The translations under genes and the position numbers were made by a program. A stretch of DNA of 64,000 nt from Variovorax sp. PBS-H4 (lineage in GTDB: Bacteria; Pseudomonadota; Gammaproteobacteria; Burkholderiales; Burkholderiaceae_C), in the NCBI RefSeq assembly GCF_901827205.1, contig NZ_LR594675.1:3038001-3102000 (forward strand), given 5' to 3'. Positions 1 to 7,464 of this stretch are shown piece after piece (positions within the stretch are counted from its first letter, which is position 1; every line of letters starts with the position of its first letter). Under the pieces are notes generated by a model. That model was not told the DNA's origin and did not search any database. It saw only the letters and a list, made by a program, of their open reading frames with translations.

Positions 1-178
1 TTCGCCTTTCGGGCCGGTGGTGTTCCGGCCGCAGGACAACCAGTCGACCCTCGGCATCTTCGTCGGCCGCACCGCGGTGAAGGACGGCAAGGGCGTGATG
101 CCCTCGGGCACCTACCTCGACGGCGCGAAGCTGCAGCCTGCCGAAGAGCAGATCCGCAAGCTGCGCAACCCGTCGTGA
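1..178 (+). CDS. ABC transporter substrate-binding protein, C-terminal end (partial)
   Basis: The window opens inside a reading frame (first full codon at base 2) that ends with TGA at 176-178, leaving 58 residues. The stretch QSTLGIFVGRTAVKDGKGVM resembles the C-terminus of periplasmic receptors of branched-chain amino acid or amide type ABC transporters (Peripla_BP_6 fold), where a similar sequence closes lobe 2. The role would be ligand capture in the periplasm. The ligand cannot be read from this fragment. The next gene starts at a GTG overlapping this stop (GTGA), so the two are probably translated together. Confidence 0.55.
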   Translation, partial: SPFGPVVFRPQDNQSTLGIFVGRTAVKDGKGVMPSGTYLDGAKLQPAEEQIRKLRNPS

Positions 179-1236
179 CGGGCGCGACCCTCCCGCCCAT
201 CGGCTGCAACGGCCGGGGCGCGCAGGCTTCTTCGCTCGAGCGGCCGGTTTCATTGGCCGAGCCGCCGGTCGAGGAGCAGTTCCGCTTGGTGCGCGAGAGC
301 GGCGCCTTCGACTGCTTCGACCGCCTGCCGATGCCTGGCCAGGTCGACACCTACCTGCGCTGCATCGAGCGCTTCGGCCTGCCGGTGCACACCGCGAGCT
401 GGTTCTATGCGCTCGGGCGCGACGAGGCGCTGCTCGCCGACAAGCTGCAGCTCGCGGCCGAGGTCGGCGCCCGCACCCACAACATCATGCTGCACTGGCA
501 CGACGCGACCGGTCGGCCCATCGGCAACGACGAGGTGATCGACTTCTACCTGCGCGCCTACGACGAAGGCATGGCGCGCGGCGTGGAGCCGGCCTTCGAG
601 TTTCACGTCAACATGTGGAGCGAGGACCCGCGGCGCGTCGCGCCCGTGGCCGAGGCCGTGCGCCGCCGCGGCGTTCCCTTTCACTTCACGCTGGACTACA
701 GCCATGCGATCTTCAAGATCGGCAATGCGCAGGAGCTGGCGATCTGCGGATTGACGGAAGACGTCGCTTCGGGGCGCGCGGTTCTCGATCCGTTCAAGCC
801 CGGCAACTTCGTGGACCAATGGCTCGAGATGGGCATCGTGCGCTGGCTGCAGGTGCGCAGCGTGGCGCCCAACGGCCCACGCAACCGCTGGTCGCTGGGC
901 GACTCGGGCGAGGCGGTCGCGGCCGTGCCCGAGCATTCCATCTTTCCGTACGCCAGGGGCGAGCCCGGCCGCGGCATCCTCTATCCCTTCACCGAGCCGG
1001 CACCCGGGGAATGGCACTCGCCGTGGGACCCGGGCGCGCTCGCCTGCACGCGCGAAGTGGTTCGCAAGGTGCTGGCCTACCACTGCACGCACGAAGAATC
1101 GCCGCTGCGCTGGATCACCACAGAAATGATCAACCTGCCCGATTACGCGCACAACGCGCGCTTCTCGCTGATCGGGCAGAACGCGGCCATCGCGCGCTTC
1201 GTGCGCGAGCAGTGGGCCGCGCTCGCCCCGGCCTGA
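175..1236 (+). CDS. Xylose isomerase-like TIM-barrel protein (sugar phosphate isomerase/epimerase-like)
   Basis: A 353-residue protein with GTG start overlapping the upstream stop by four bases. Acidic and histidine residues at barrel positions (NIMLHWHD near residue 105, EFHVNMW near 142, FTLDYSHAIFK near 171) look like the metal-binding E/D/H set of AP-endonuclease-2/xylose-isomerase-like barrels. Known members of that superfamily isomerise or epimerise sugars or polyols. The substrate here is unknown, and the protein is longer than typical 270-300 residue members. Coupling to a transporter receptor suggests it acts on the imported compound. It ends base-to-base with the convergent TetR gene, with no intergenic space. 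Confidence 0.5.
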   Translation: MTGATLPPIGCNGRGAQASSLERPVSLAEPPVEEQFRLVRESGAFDCFDRLPMPGQVDTYLRCIERFGLPVHTASWFYALGRDEALLADKLQLAAEVGARTHNIMLHWHDATGRPIGNDEVIDFYLRAYDEGMARGVEPAFEFHVNMWSEDPRRVAPVAEAVRRRGVPFHFTLDYSHAIFKIGNAQELAICGLTEDVASGRAVLDPFKPGNFVDQWLEMGIVRWLQVRSVAPNGPRNRWSLGDSGEAVAAVPEHSIFPYARGEPGRGILYPFTEPAPGEWHSPWDPGALACTREVVRKVLAYHCTHEESPLRWITTEMINLPDYAHNARFSLIGQNAAIARFVREQWAALAPA

Positions 1237-2043
1237 TCACTTCTTCTTCGAAGCGGCCGGCTTGCGCCGCGGCTTGGGGGCGGCTTGCGCCTCGACCGGT
1301 TCGTCGCCGGTCGCGAGCATGCGCAGCACCACGTCGCAGATGTGCTCGCGCCAGGCCGCGCGGCGGGGCCGGCTCATCAGGTCCGCGCCGATCCAGGTGG
1401 CACAGGTGTACTGGTTCGAGAGATAGAAGAAGCCGAGCGACATGATCGTCATGAGCACGTGCTCGGACGACACGTCGCGGCGGAACGCCCCGCGCGCCTG
1501 CCCGCTCTCCAGCAGGGTGGCGACCGTCTGCACCAGCGGCAGGGCGGTGCGTTCCACCACCTGCGGCGCCTGCCGGATGTGCTTGCCGCGCAGCAGGTTC
1601 TCGTTCATCAGCAGCCGCACCAGGTTCGGGTGCGAGAGGTAGTGGTCCCACGAATGCTGCACGAGCTGGCGCATGCCTTCGACCGGGTCCTCGGGGCTCA
1701 CGAACTCGCGCTGCGCGCCGATCATGTCCTCGTAGATCTTCGCCAGCACCGCCTGGTAGAGGCGCTCCTTGTTGCCGTAGTAGTAGTACAGCATGCGGTC
1801 GACCGTGCCGGCCGCGGCGCTGACGCGCTCGATGCGCGCGCCGGCGAATCCATGCTCGGCGAACTCCTCGGCGGCAGCGTCGAGGATGCGGGTCTCCAGC
1901 AGGTCCGTGCGCTCGCGCCGCAGGCGCCGGCGCGTCGGGCCGCCTTCCTCGACCGGCGCAGGCTCGTCCGCACGCGCGGCGGGGCGGCCGGTGCGGCCGG
2001 CGGAAGAGGATCGTTCTGGCACGGTGGAGTCGCTCCTTGTCAT
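1237..2043 (-). CDS. TetR/AcrR family transcriptional regulator
   Basis: The N-terminal helix-turn-helix is clear: RILDAAAEEFAEHGFAGARI followed by VDRMLYYYYGNKERLYQAVL, the classic TetR recognition region ending in YYYxxKExLYxxV. The rest is an all-helical ligand-binding and dimerisation domain. The tail is rich in lysine, arginine and alanine. A start at 2043 gives 268 residues; an ATG at 2076 would add 11. Either way about 45 disordered residues precede the DNA-binding domain. It probably represses a nearby operon in response to a small molecule. It is convergent with the isomerase-like gene and divergent from the patatin gene, so 2044-2253 is the likely operator region. Confidence 0.85.
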   Translation of the reverse strand: MTRSDSTVPERSSSAGRTGRPAARADEPAPVEEGGPTRRRLRRERTDLLETRILDAAAEEFAEHGFAGARIERVSAAAGTVDRMLYYYYGNKERLYQAVLAKIYEDMIGAQREFVSPEDPVEGMRQLVQHSWDHYLSHPNLVRLLMNENLLRGKHIRQAPQVVERTALPLVQTVATLLESGQARGAFRRDVSSEHVLMTIMSLGFFYLSNQYTCATWIGADLMSRPRRAAWREHICDVVLRMLATGDEPVEAQAAPKPRRKPAASKKK

Positions 2044-2253
2044 TGCGGGTCCGGGCAACGGACGATGAAGAGGCATTCTCTCGCATGCCGATCGGGGCGT
2101 GCCGGGTCTGACCTGGCTGGCGCATGAGCTGCCGCGTCACGCGGGCTCCCCAGTTCAATGGATTGCAGACTGGCGTGCGCCCCTCCAGAATTCCGCGCGG
2201 TGCAGCAGCATCGGCAAAGCTTGCGCGAAGTCTTGAAGACAGCGAGGTGCGCA

Positions 2254-5200
2254 ATGAGCAAAGCAACGGCAGGAACGATCGATCGGATTCGCGCGCATGT
2301 CCCAGGCTTCCTCGACGCGGGCGTCCGCAGGACAGGGGAGGGCCTGGCCTTCGTCTTCGGCAGCGCGCGCATCCTGGGTGTGGCGCTGGTCAGCGCTGGG
2401 ATGATCATGCTGCTGCTGCAGTCCATGCTCTACGTCCGCACGGGCTGGGGCGTGGAGGACTATCTTGGCTGGGCCAACGACGGCCCCGCGGCCGCGTTGC
2501 TCGAACTGTGGCGCCGCTGCCAGCTCCTCTGGCTCGCCCGGCTCTACCTGGCGCTCGACAGCATCGCCTTCGTGCCGATCTACGCGGCCTTCTTCCTCAA
2601 GACCGGCTGGGTGCTGGCCCGCGCGCTGGACGACGACACCGGCCGCCCGGCGCCGGCAGGGCGGCGGTGGTTCGCCCTGTTCTGGGTGCCGGTGCTGATG
2701 CTGGTGGCGGTCGATCTGGTCGAGAATCTGGCGGGGCTGCAGCGCACCGGCGGCTACGGCTCGCTGATCGGGGCGGTAGCGCTCGTCCTCGGCGTGGCGG
2801 GCGTGTGGAGCCTGGCCGCCCTCGGGGTCTGGAAGATCCCGGCCCACCGGGGCGCGCTGGCGCTCGGGCTGCTGCTCCTCGCAGCACTGCTGGCGTGGAT
2901 GTTCTTCGGGACCGAGGCCTGCGCGGCCGTCGACGGCGCAAGCTGGCGCGGGCGGCTCGGCTGCGCGGCGCACCACTCGAAATCGTGGCTGACCGTCGCG
3001 GTCTTCGGCTTGCTGGCCGCTGGCGGAATCTGCTGGCTCTTCGGCGCCGTGCTCTCGACGCATGCCGACGTGGCCGGGAACCCGGAGCGCGCGCGGCGCC
3101 GGGCCGACCTGCGCGCCGCGATCTTCGACTGCCTGGTGCGCAGCCGCTATGTGCTGGCCGCGATCGCGCTGCTCGCCGGGCTCACCGTCGTCATGGACCA
3201 GTCGCGTGACGTCATCGCCTCCACGGCCTCCTTCGTGCCCCGCTTCTTCACGATGATCCACGTCGACTGGGGCGGCGTGCCGGCGCCCGCGCCGGGCGTG
3301 GCGATCGACTGGGGCGGCGTGCTGTGGCTGCTGCTCGGATCGCTCACGGTCTTCGGCCTGTCCATCCTCGGGCTGGCACTGCTGGTGTTCGCCTGCTGGC
3401 TATGGACGCGCAGCGTCTGCCATCTGCGCTCGGCGGGCCGTCGCCCCGTCGCCGTGGGCTTCGAGCCCGCCCGCGACGGCGATCGGCACGAGGACATCTT
3501 TGCCCGCGACTGGGCCCGCGTCCTGGCCCTGGTGCCGGTGCTGCTGGTGGTGCTGCTGTGCGCCAGCGTGCTGCAGGACCTCGCCAAGGCCCAGACCGGC
3601 GCGGGCGCGCATTCGAGCACCGGTTTCGGCTGGCTCGCCTGCCTGTTGCCCAGCGTGGGCGTGGTGGCCTTCGCGGTGCTGGCCGTCGTTGCCGGCGGCG
3701 GCTTCATCTGGCGGCGCGGCGATCGTGCCTCGACCGCCGGCTACTACGACTGCATCGACTGGGCGGCGTGGAGCACGCGCGCCGGCCTGATGGACGCCAG
3801 GGCGCATGCCAGTCTTGCGCCGGGGGGCGAGGGCGCTCGTCTCGCGGACCTCAAGTACAACTTCCTCGGAAAGGTCACGCCCTACCTGCTGCCGATGGTG
3901 GCGCTCGGGCTGGTCTTCCTCTGCCGCCTGGTCGACGTGCTGCCGGGCCGCACCGGCGACTACTTTCCCACAATGGCCTTCCCCGTCATCCTGCTGTCGC
4001 TCACCTTCTGGCTCTGCTTCTTCGGCTGGCTCTCGCTGCTCGAGGTCTATAACGCCGTGCCCTGGGTGCTGGTGCTGGTCGCATGGATCGGGGTGCTCGG
4101 ACTGGCGGGCCTCACCGACAACCACCTCGTCTGGCCGGGCCCGCTGCAAGGCGAGCCCAGCGCCTGGGGCGGCATCCGGATGTGGGCCTGCAGCGTCGTG
4201 CTCGGCGGCGTCATCGTGGTGGCCTACCGCTGGGCCATGGAGCGGGTGCGGCATCCCGGCAGCGGCGCTTCGCTGAAGGTCTACTGGCCTCTGGTCCTGG
4301 TCGTGCCCGCGCTGACCATCGCCATCATGGTGGTCGGCAACTTTTTCGCGACGGCGCGCCGCCCGCAGGCGCCTGCGGTCACCGCACAGGCCGCCGCCCC
4401 CGCGGTGCCGCTCGAGACCGCCATGGCCGGCTGGCTTCGCACGATCTGCCATGCGCCCGACGACGACAGCCCGTGCGCCTCGCAGCTGAAGCCCCGCCCG
4501 GCCGCAGGCGGGTACGACGTGTACTTCGTCTCGAGCGAAGGGGGCGGCATTCGCGCCGCCATGTGGACCGCCTTCGCCCTGCACGAACTCGAGGCCGAAG
4601 ATCCGGGTTTCGACCAGCGCACCTTCGCGATCTCGGGCGTGTCCGGCGGCGCGATCGGCGCGGCGGTCTACCGCGCCTGCAGCGAAGGTGCGCAGGGCAC
4701 GGCCCGCACGGTACTCGAGGTCCGCGACGCCCGCGAGACCTGCATTCGGCGCTTCGGGCAGACCGATCTGCTGTCGCCGCTCCTGTCCTCCTGGATGTTC
4801 GAGGACCTGCTGGGCCGCCTCGTGCCCAGCGGGCTGTGCCGCACGCCGGGCTGCGGCTTCATGTCGCGCGGCGCCTGGTTCGAACAGACGATGGAAGTCG
4901 GCGCTCCGCGACTGCGCCGCGGCCTACGCGAGCTGCGCAATGCCGACACCACCGGCGTGAACGCCGGAAAGCACGTTCCTTACCTGCTGCTGAATGCCAC
5001 CTGGGTGGAGACCGGCGAGCGTGCCATCGCGACCGAGCTGCTCGTGTCGCAGGCGGACTTCCCGGGCAGCAAGGACCAGTTGGGCCTGGTGGGCGCGGAC
5101 ATGCCGCTGGGCGCCGCCGCGCACAATGCGGCGCGCTTTCCCTACGTGAATGCGATCGGCGGCCTGAAGACGCCGGCCGATCTTTGCGACCGCCGCGGCG

Positions 5201-5871
5201 TGGCCGTGCCCGGCAAGACAGAGCCGGGCACCAAGATCTGCGGACACCTGGCGGACGGCGGGTACTTCGACAACGGCGGGGCGCAATCGACCACCGACCT
5301 CGTGCACGCCTTCGTTGCCTGCCTCGCTGCGCGCGAAACCAGGGACAAGACGACCGGATGCGGAAACCTGCCGGAAGCCCAGCGCACCTGGCTGCGGGAG
5401 AACCTGGTGCCGCGCGTGCTGATGATCCGCAACGAGCCCAACCCCGGCGCCGCCGTCGCGGAGCGCTGCGGCGAGATCACCCATCCCGGAGCGGCGGATG
5501 TCTTCCCCGTCCTCGACAACGCCTGCACCGCGCCCATCGGCAAGCGCTACCGCCCCGCGCAGCCTTTGTGCGCGCGCGGCAAGGTTCCGTACCTGGACCT
5601 GATCGGGCCGCTGCTGGCCGTCATCAACACCAGCGGCGTGGGCGCCGCCGGGCGCCTGGCCGAGGCGCGCGAGGCCGACGCGATCGTGCAGGCGCGCATC
5701 GCGATGCGCGGCAAGGCCGCGGCCGCGACGACCGAGCCCGTGACCGCGATCGAGCTCTTGCCCAAGGGTGTGCATTTCCCGCTTGGCTGGCACCTGTCGC
5801 GCTCCGGCGTGGACAACATGAGCGAGCAGGCTGCGCGCTGCAGGATCGTGCCGGCGGAGGACAAGCCTTGA
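2254..5871 (+). CDS. Large polytopic membrane protein with C-terminal patatin-like phospholipase domain
   Basis: A 1205-residue protein. The first ~700 residues hold about 14 hydrophobic segments. The last ~450 carry a patatin-type hydrolase: oxyanion loop GGGIRA near residue 763, nucleophile elbow GVSGG (Ser near 797) and the Asp of the Ser-Asp dyad in ADGGYFDNGG near residue 1000. Patatins cleave acyl chains from lipids, so this is probably a membrane-anchored lipase or lysophospholipase. The ATG at 2254 is chosen because GAGGTG lies five bases upstream; an upstream ATG at 2158 in the same frame is less likely. The gene stands alone, divergent from the TetR regulator. The very long membrane region is unusual for a patatin, and no function is known for it. 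Confidence 0.75.
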   Translation: MSKATAGTIDRIRAHVPGFLDAGVRRTGEGLAFVFGSARILGVALVSAGMIMLLLQSMLYVRTGWGVEDYLGWANDGPAAALLELWRRCQLLWLARLYLALDSIAFVPIYAAFFLKTGWVLARALDDDTGRPAPAGRRWFALFWVPVLMLVAVDLVENLAGLQRTGGYGSLIGAVALVLGVAGVWSLAALGVWKIPAHRGALALGLLLLAALLAWMFFGTEACAAVDGASWRGRLGCAAHHSKSWLTVAVFGLLAAGGICWLFGAVLSTHADVAGNPERARRRADLRAAIFDCLVRSRYVLAAIALLAGLTVVMDQSRDVIASTASFVPRFFTMIHVDWGGVPAPAPGVAIDWGGVLWLLLGSLTVFGLSILGLALLVFACWLWTRSVCHLRSAGRRPVAVGFEPARDGDRHEDIFARDWARVLALVPVLLVVLLCASVLQDLAKAQTGAGAHSSTGFGWLACLLPSVGVVAFAVLAVVAGGGFIWRRGDRASTAGYYDCIDWAAWSTRAGLMDARAHASLAPGGEGARLADLKYNFLGKVTPYLLPMVALGLVFLCRLVDVLPGRTGDYFPTMAFPVILLSLTFWLCFFGWLSLLEVYNAVPWVLVLVAWIGVLGLAGLTDNHLVWPGPLQGEPSAWGGIRMWACSVVLGGVIVVAYRWAMERVRHPGSGASLKVYWPLVLVVPALTIAIMVVGNFFATARRPQAPAVTAQAAAPAVPLETAMAGWLRTICHAPDDDSPCASQLKPRPAAGGYDVYFVSSEGGGIRAAMWTAFALHELEAEDPGFDQRTFAISGVSGGAIGAAVYRACSEGAQGTARTVLEVRDARETCIRRFGQTDLLSPLLSSWMFEDLLGRLVPSGLCRTPGCGFMSRGAWFEQTMEVGAPRLRRGLRELRNADTTGVNAGKHVPYLLLNATWVETGERAIATELLVSQADFPGSKDQLGLVGADMPLGAAAHNAARFPYVNAIGGLKTPADLCDRRGVAVPGKTEPGTKICGHLADGGYFDNGGAQSTTDLVHAFVACLAARETRDKTTGCGNLPEAQRTWLRENLVPRVLMIRNEPNPGAAVAERCGEITHPGAADVFPVLDNACTAPIGKRYRPAQPLCARGKVPYLDLIGPLLAVINTSGVGAAGRLAEAREADAIVQARIAMRGKAAAATTEPVTAIELLPKGVHFPLGWHLSRSGVDNMSEQAARCRIVPAEDKP

Positions 5872-5975
5872 TCACCGGAGCCTGACGCGTTCGGTCTGGA
5901 GCGGCGCGTGCGGCGCGACCTCTTGCAGCCGCGATCCGATCGCACCGGGGCGCGCTTTTTCGCTAACCTCGGGCA

Positions 5976-6896
5976 ATGACCGCATTCGCCCCGCAGCGCT
6001 CCAGCGTCGACGCTCCCATCGGCCCGCCGCCTCCCGCACCCGACCTGCCTATTCCCCCTGCGCCGCCCCCGGCGCCTTCACCCCCGCCCGAAGGAGACCC
6101 GCCACCCGCCGATCCGCCCATGACCGAGCCTGGCGCGCCGCCGCCGGTGGCCGATCCGCCGCCCGGCGCTTCGGCCCTCGGCCGCCTGCATGCGCGGCGC
6201 CTGCGCGAGATGTACCGCTCGGCCGGTTGGCCCTGCTGCGATGCGATCGAGGTCGAATTGCTGGCCGCCGGCCTGCTGGAGCGCGTGCGCTGGCCGCAGG
6301 GGCACGAGACGCTGCGGGTAAGCGACGCCGGCATTGCCCACATCGCGGGCAGCCTGGTCGTCAACCGGGCGGCACTCTCACGGCACGAGGCGCTGGTCGA
6401 GCAGGTGGCGCGCGAGATGACCCGCGCCGGCAGAGTGGCGTGGCGCGGGCTGAGCCTGCGCGCACGGCTGCCTGCGGTGAAAGAGGGCGACAAGCCGCGC
6501 TGGTGCGTCGCGCGTCCCGACGTGTTCTCGATCCGCAACACGAGCGTGGAGGCCTATGCGCAACCGATCGTCCACGAGGTGAAGGTCAGCCGCGCCGATC
6601 TGCTCGGCGACTTGCGCAAGCCCGACAAGCGCGCGGCCTACCTCGATGTGGGCGGCGAATGCTGGTACGTGCTGGGCTGCGATGCCAAGGGCCGGCCCAT
6701 CGCAGATCCGGACGAGATTCCGCCGGAATGCGGCGTGCTGGTCGCGCAGGGTGCGCGCATGGTGGTGGCACGCACGGCCGTGCATCGCGCCCAGGCACGC
6801 CTGCCTTTCAGCGTGTGGATGGCGTTGGCCAAGGCGCAGCCGGTGCCCGGCTTCGATGACGAATCGCAGGACCTGCTGGCCGGCGCCGAGGGCTGA
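5976..6896 (+). CDS. Putative PD-(D/E)XK nuclease-like protein with proline-rich N-terminus
   Basis: A 306-residue protein. Residues ~15-65 are almost all proline with Gly/Ala/Asp. The folded part includes PDVFSIRN near residue 182 and HEVKVSRADLL near 197, which fits the D...(D/E)xK metal-binding signature of restriction-endonuclease-like folds, followed by KRAAYLDVGGECWYVL. Without a search this is only a fold suggestion. The proline-rich part may be a linker or outside the real gene: an in-frame ATG at 6120 would remove most of it. It lies on the plus strand, convergent with the acidic protein gene seven bases downstream. No partner gene suggests a pathway. Confidence 0.5.
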   Translation: MTAFAPQRSSVDAPIGPPPPAPDLPIPPAPPPAPSPPPEGDPPPADPPMTEPGAPPPVADPPPGASALGRLHARRLREMYRSAGWPCCDAIEVELLAAGLLERVRWPQGHETLRVSDAGIAHIAGSLVVNRAALSRHEALVEQVAREMTRAGRVAWRGLSLRARLPAVKEGDKPRWCVARPDVFSIRNTSVEAYAQPIVHEVKVSRADLLGDLRKPDKRAAYLDVGGECWYVLGCDAKGRPIADPDEIPPECGVLVAQGARMVVARTAVHRAQARLPFSVWMALAKAQPVPGFDDESQDLLAGAEG

Positions 6897-6902
6897 GCTC
6901 TC

Positions 6903-7358
6903 TCAGGTGCCGCGCCTCACCGGCACCGCGCGGCCGAGCGGGGCGGAGCCGCCGTCGCCGTCATCTCCCGCCTCGTCTTCATCGTCGCCCGCATCGAGAT
7001 CGTCCGTGTCCTCGGCCAGTTCTTCGGCCGCGGCGGCAGTGGGATCCTCGACCTCGTCGGTCACCTCGCCGGCGTCGTAAGGCACGGTCCCGATGCGGTC
7101 GGGCAGGATGTCGGCATCGTCGGACGCGGCCGTGGGATCGGCCGATGCACGCTCGCCGGTACCCGTGGAATCGGTGTCGCTGCCGTGCGCGATGGGCAGC
7201 GCGCCTTCGGCGCTCCCGTCGGGCATGGCGGTGCGGCTGCGGTCGGTCTGCACGTCGCTTCCGCTGTCGCTGGTGTCGCTCGGGCCGAGTGAATCCACGT
7301 CGGTTCCGCGAGGCTCGCGTGGCGCGTGCTCGCCGCCCAGGATGCTGCTTGTGGCCAT
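6903..7358 (-). CDS. Hypothetical acidic, disordered protein
   Basis: A 151-residue protein starting at ATG 7358 behind a strong GGAGG seven bases upstream. It is dominated by Asp, Glu, Ser, Thr and Gly, with repeated small motifs (DSLGPSDTSDSGSD, DSTGTG), and its last third is nearly all acidic (EDTDDLDAGDDEDEAGDDGD) before a basic tail. No signal peptide, membrane segment or recognisable domain is visible; it is expected to be intrinsically disordered. The good ribosome site argues that it is expressed. It lies downstream of the oxidase genes on the same strand, 106 bases after their end, and may be read from that operon. I do not recognise a function. Confidence 0.5.
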   Translation of the reverse strand: MATSSILGGEHAPREPRGTDVDSLGPSDTSDSGSDVQTDRSRTAMPDGSAEGALPIAHGSDTDSTGTGERASADPTAASDDADILPDRIGTVPYDAGEVTDEVEDPTAAAAEELAEDTDDLDAGDDEDEAGDDGDGGSAPLGRAVPVRRGT

Positions 7359-7464
7359 GAAGGTCCTCCTTGTCGATGGCAAGGCTCGACTCTGCGCGGC
7401 GACACCGCGCCTGGTGTGGGCTGCGGCCGACGCCGTGTGTCGGCCGGCGTGCACGCCTGGGCCC

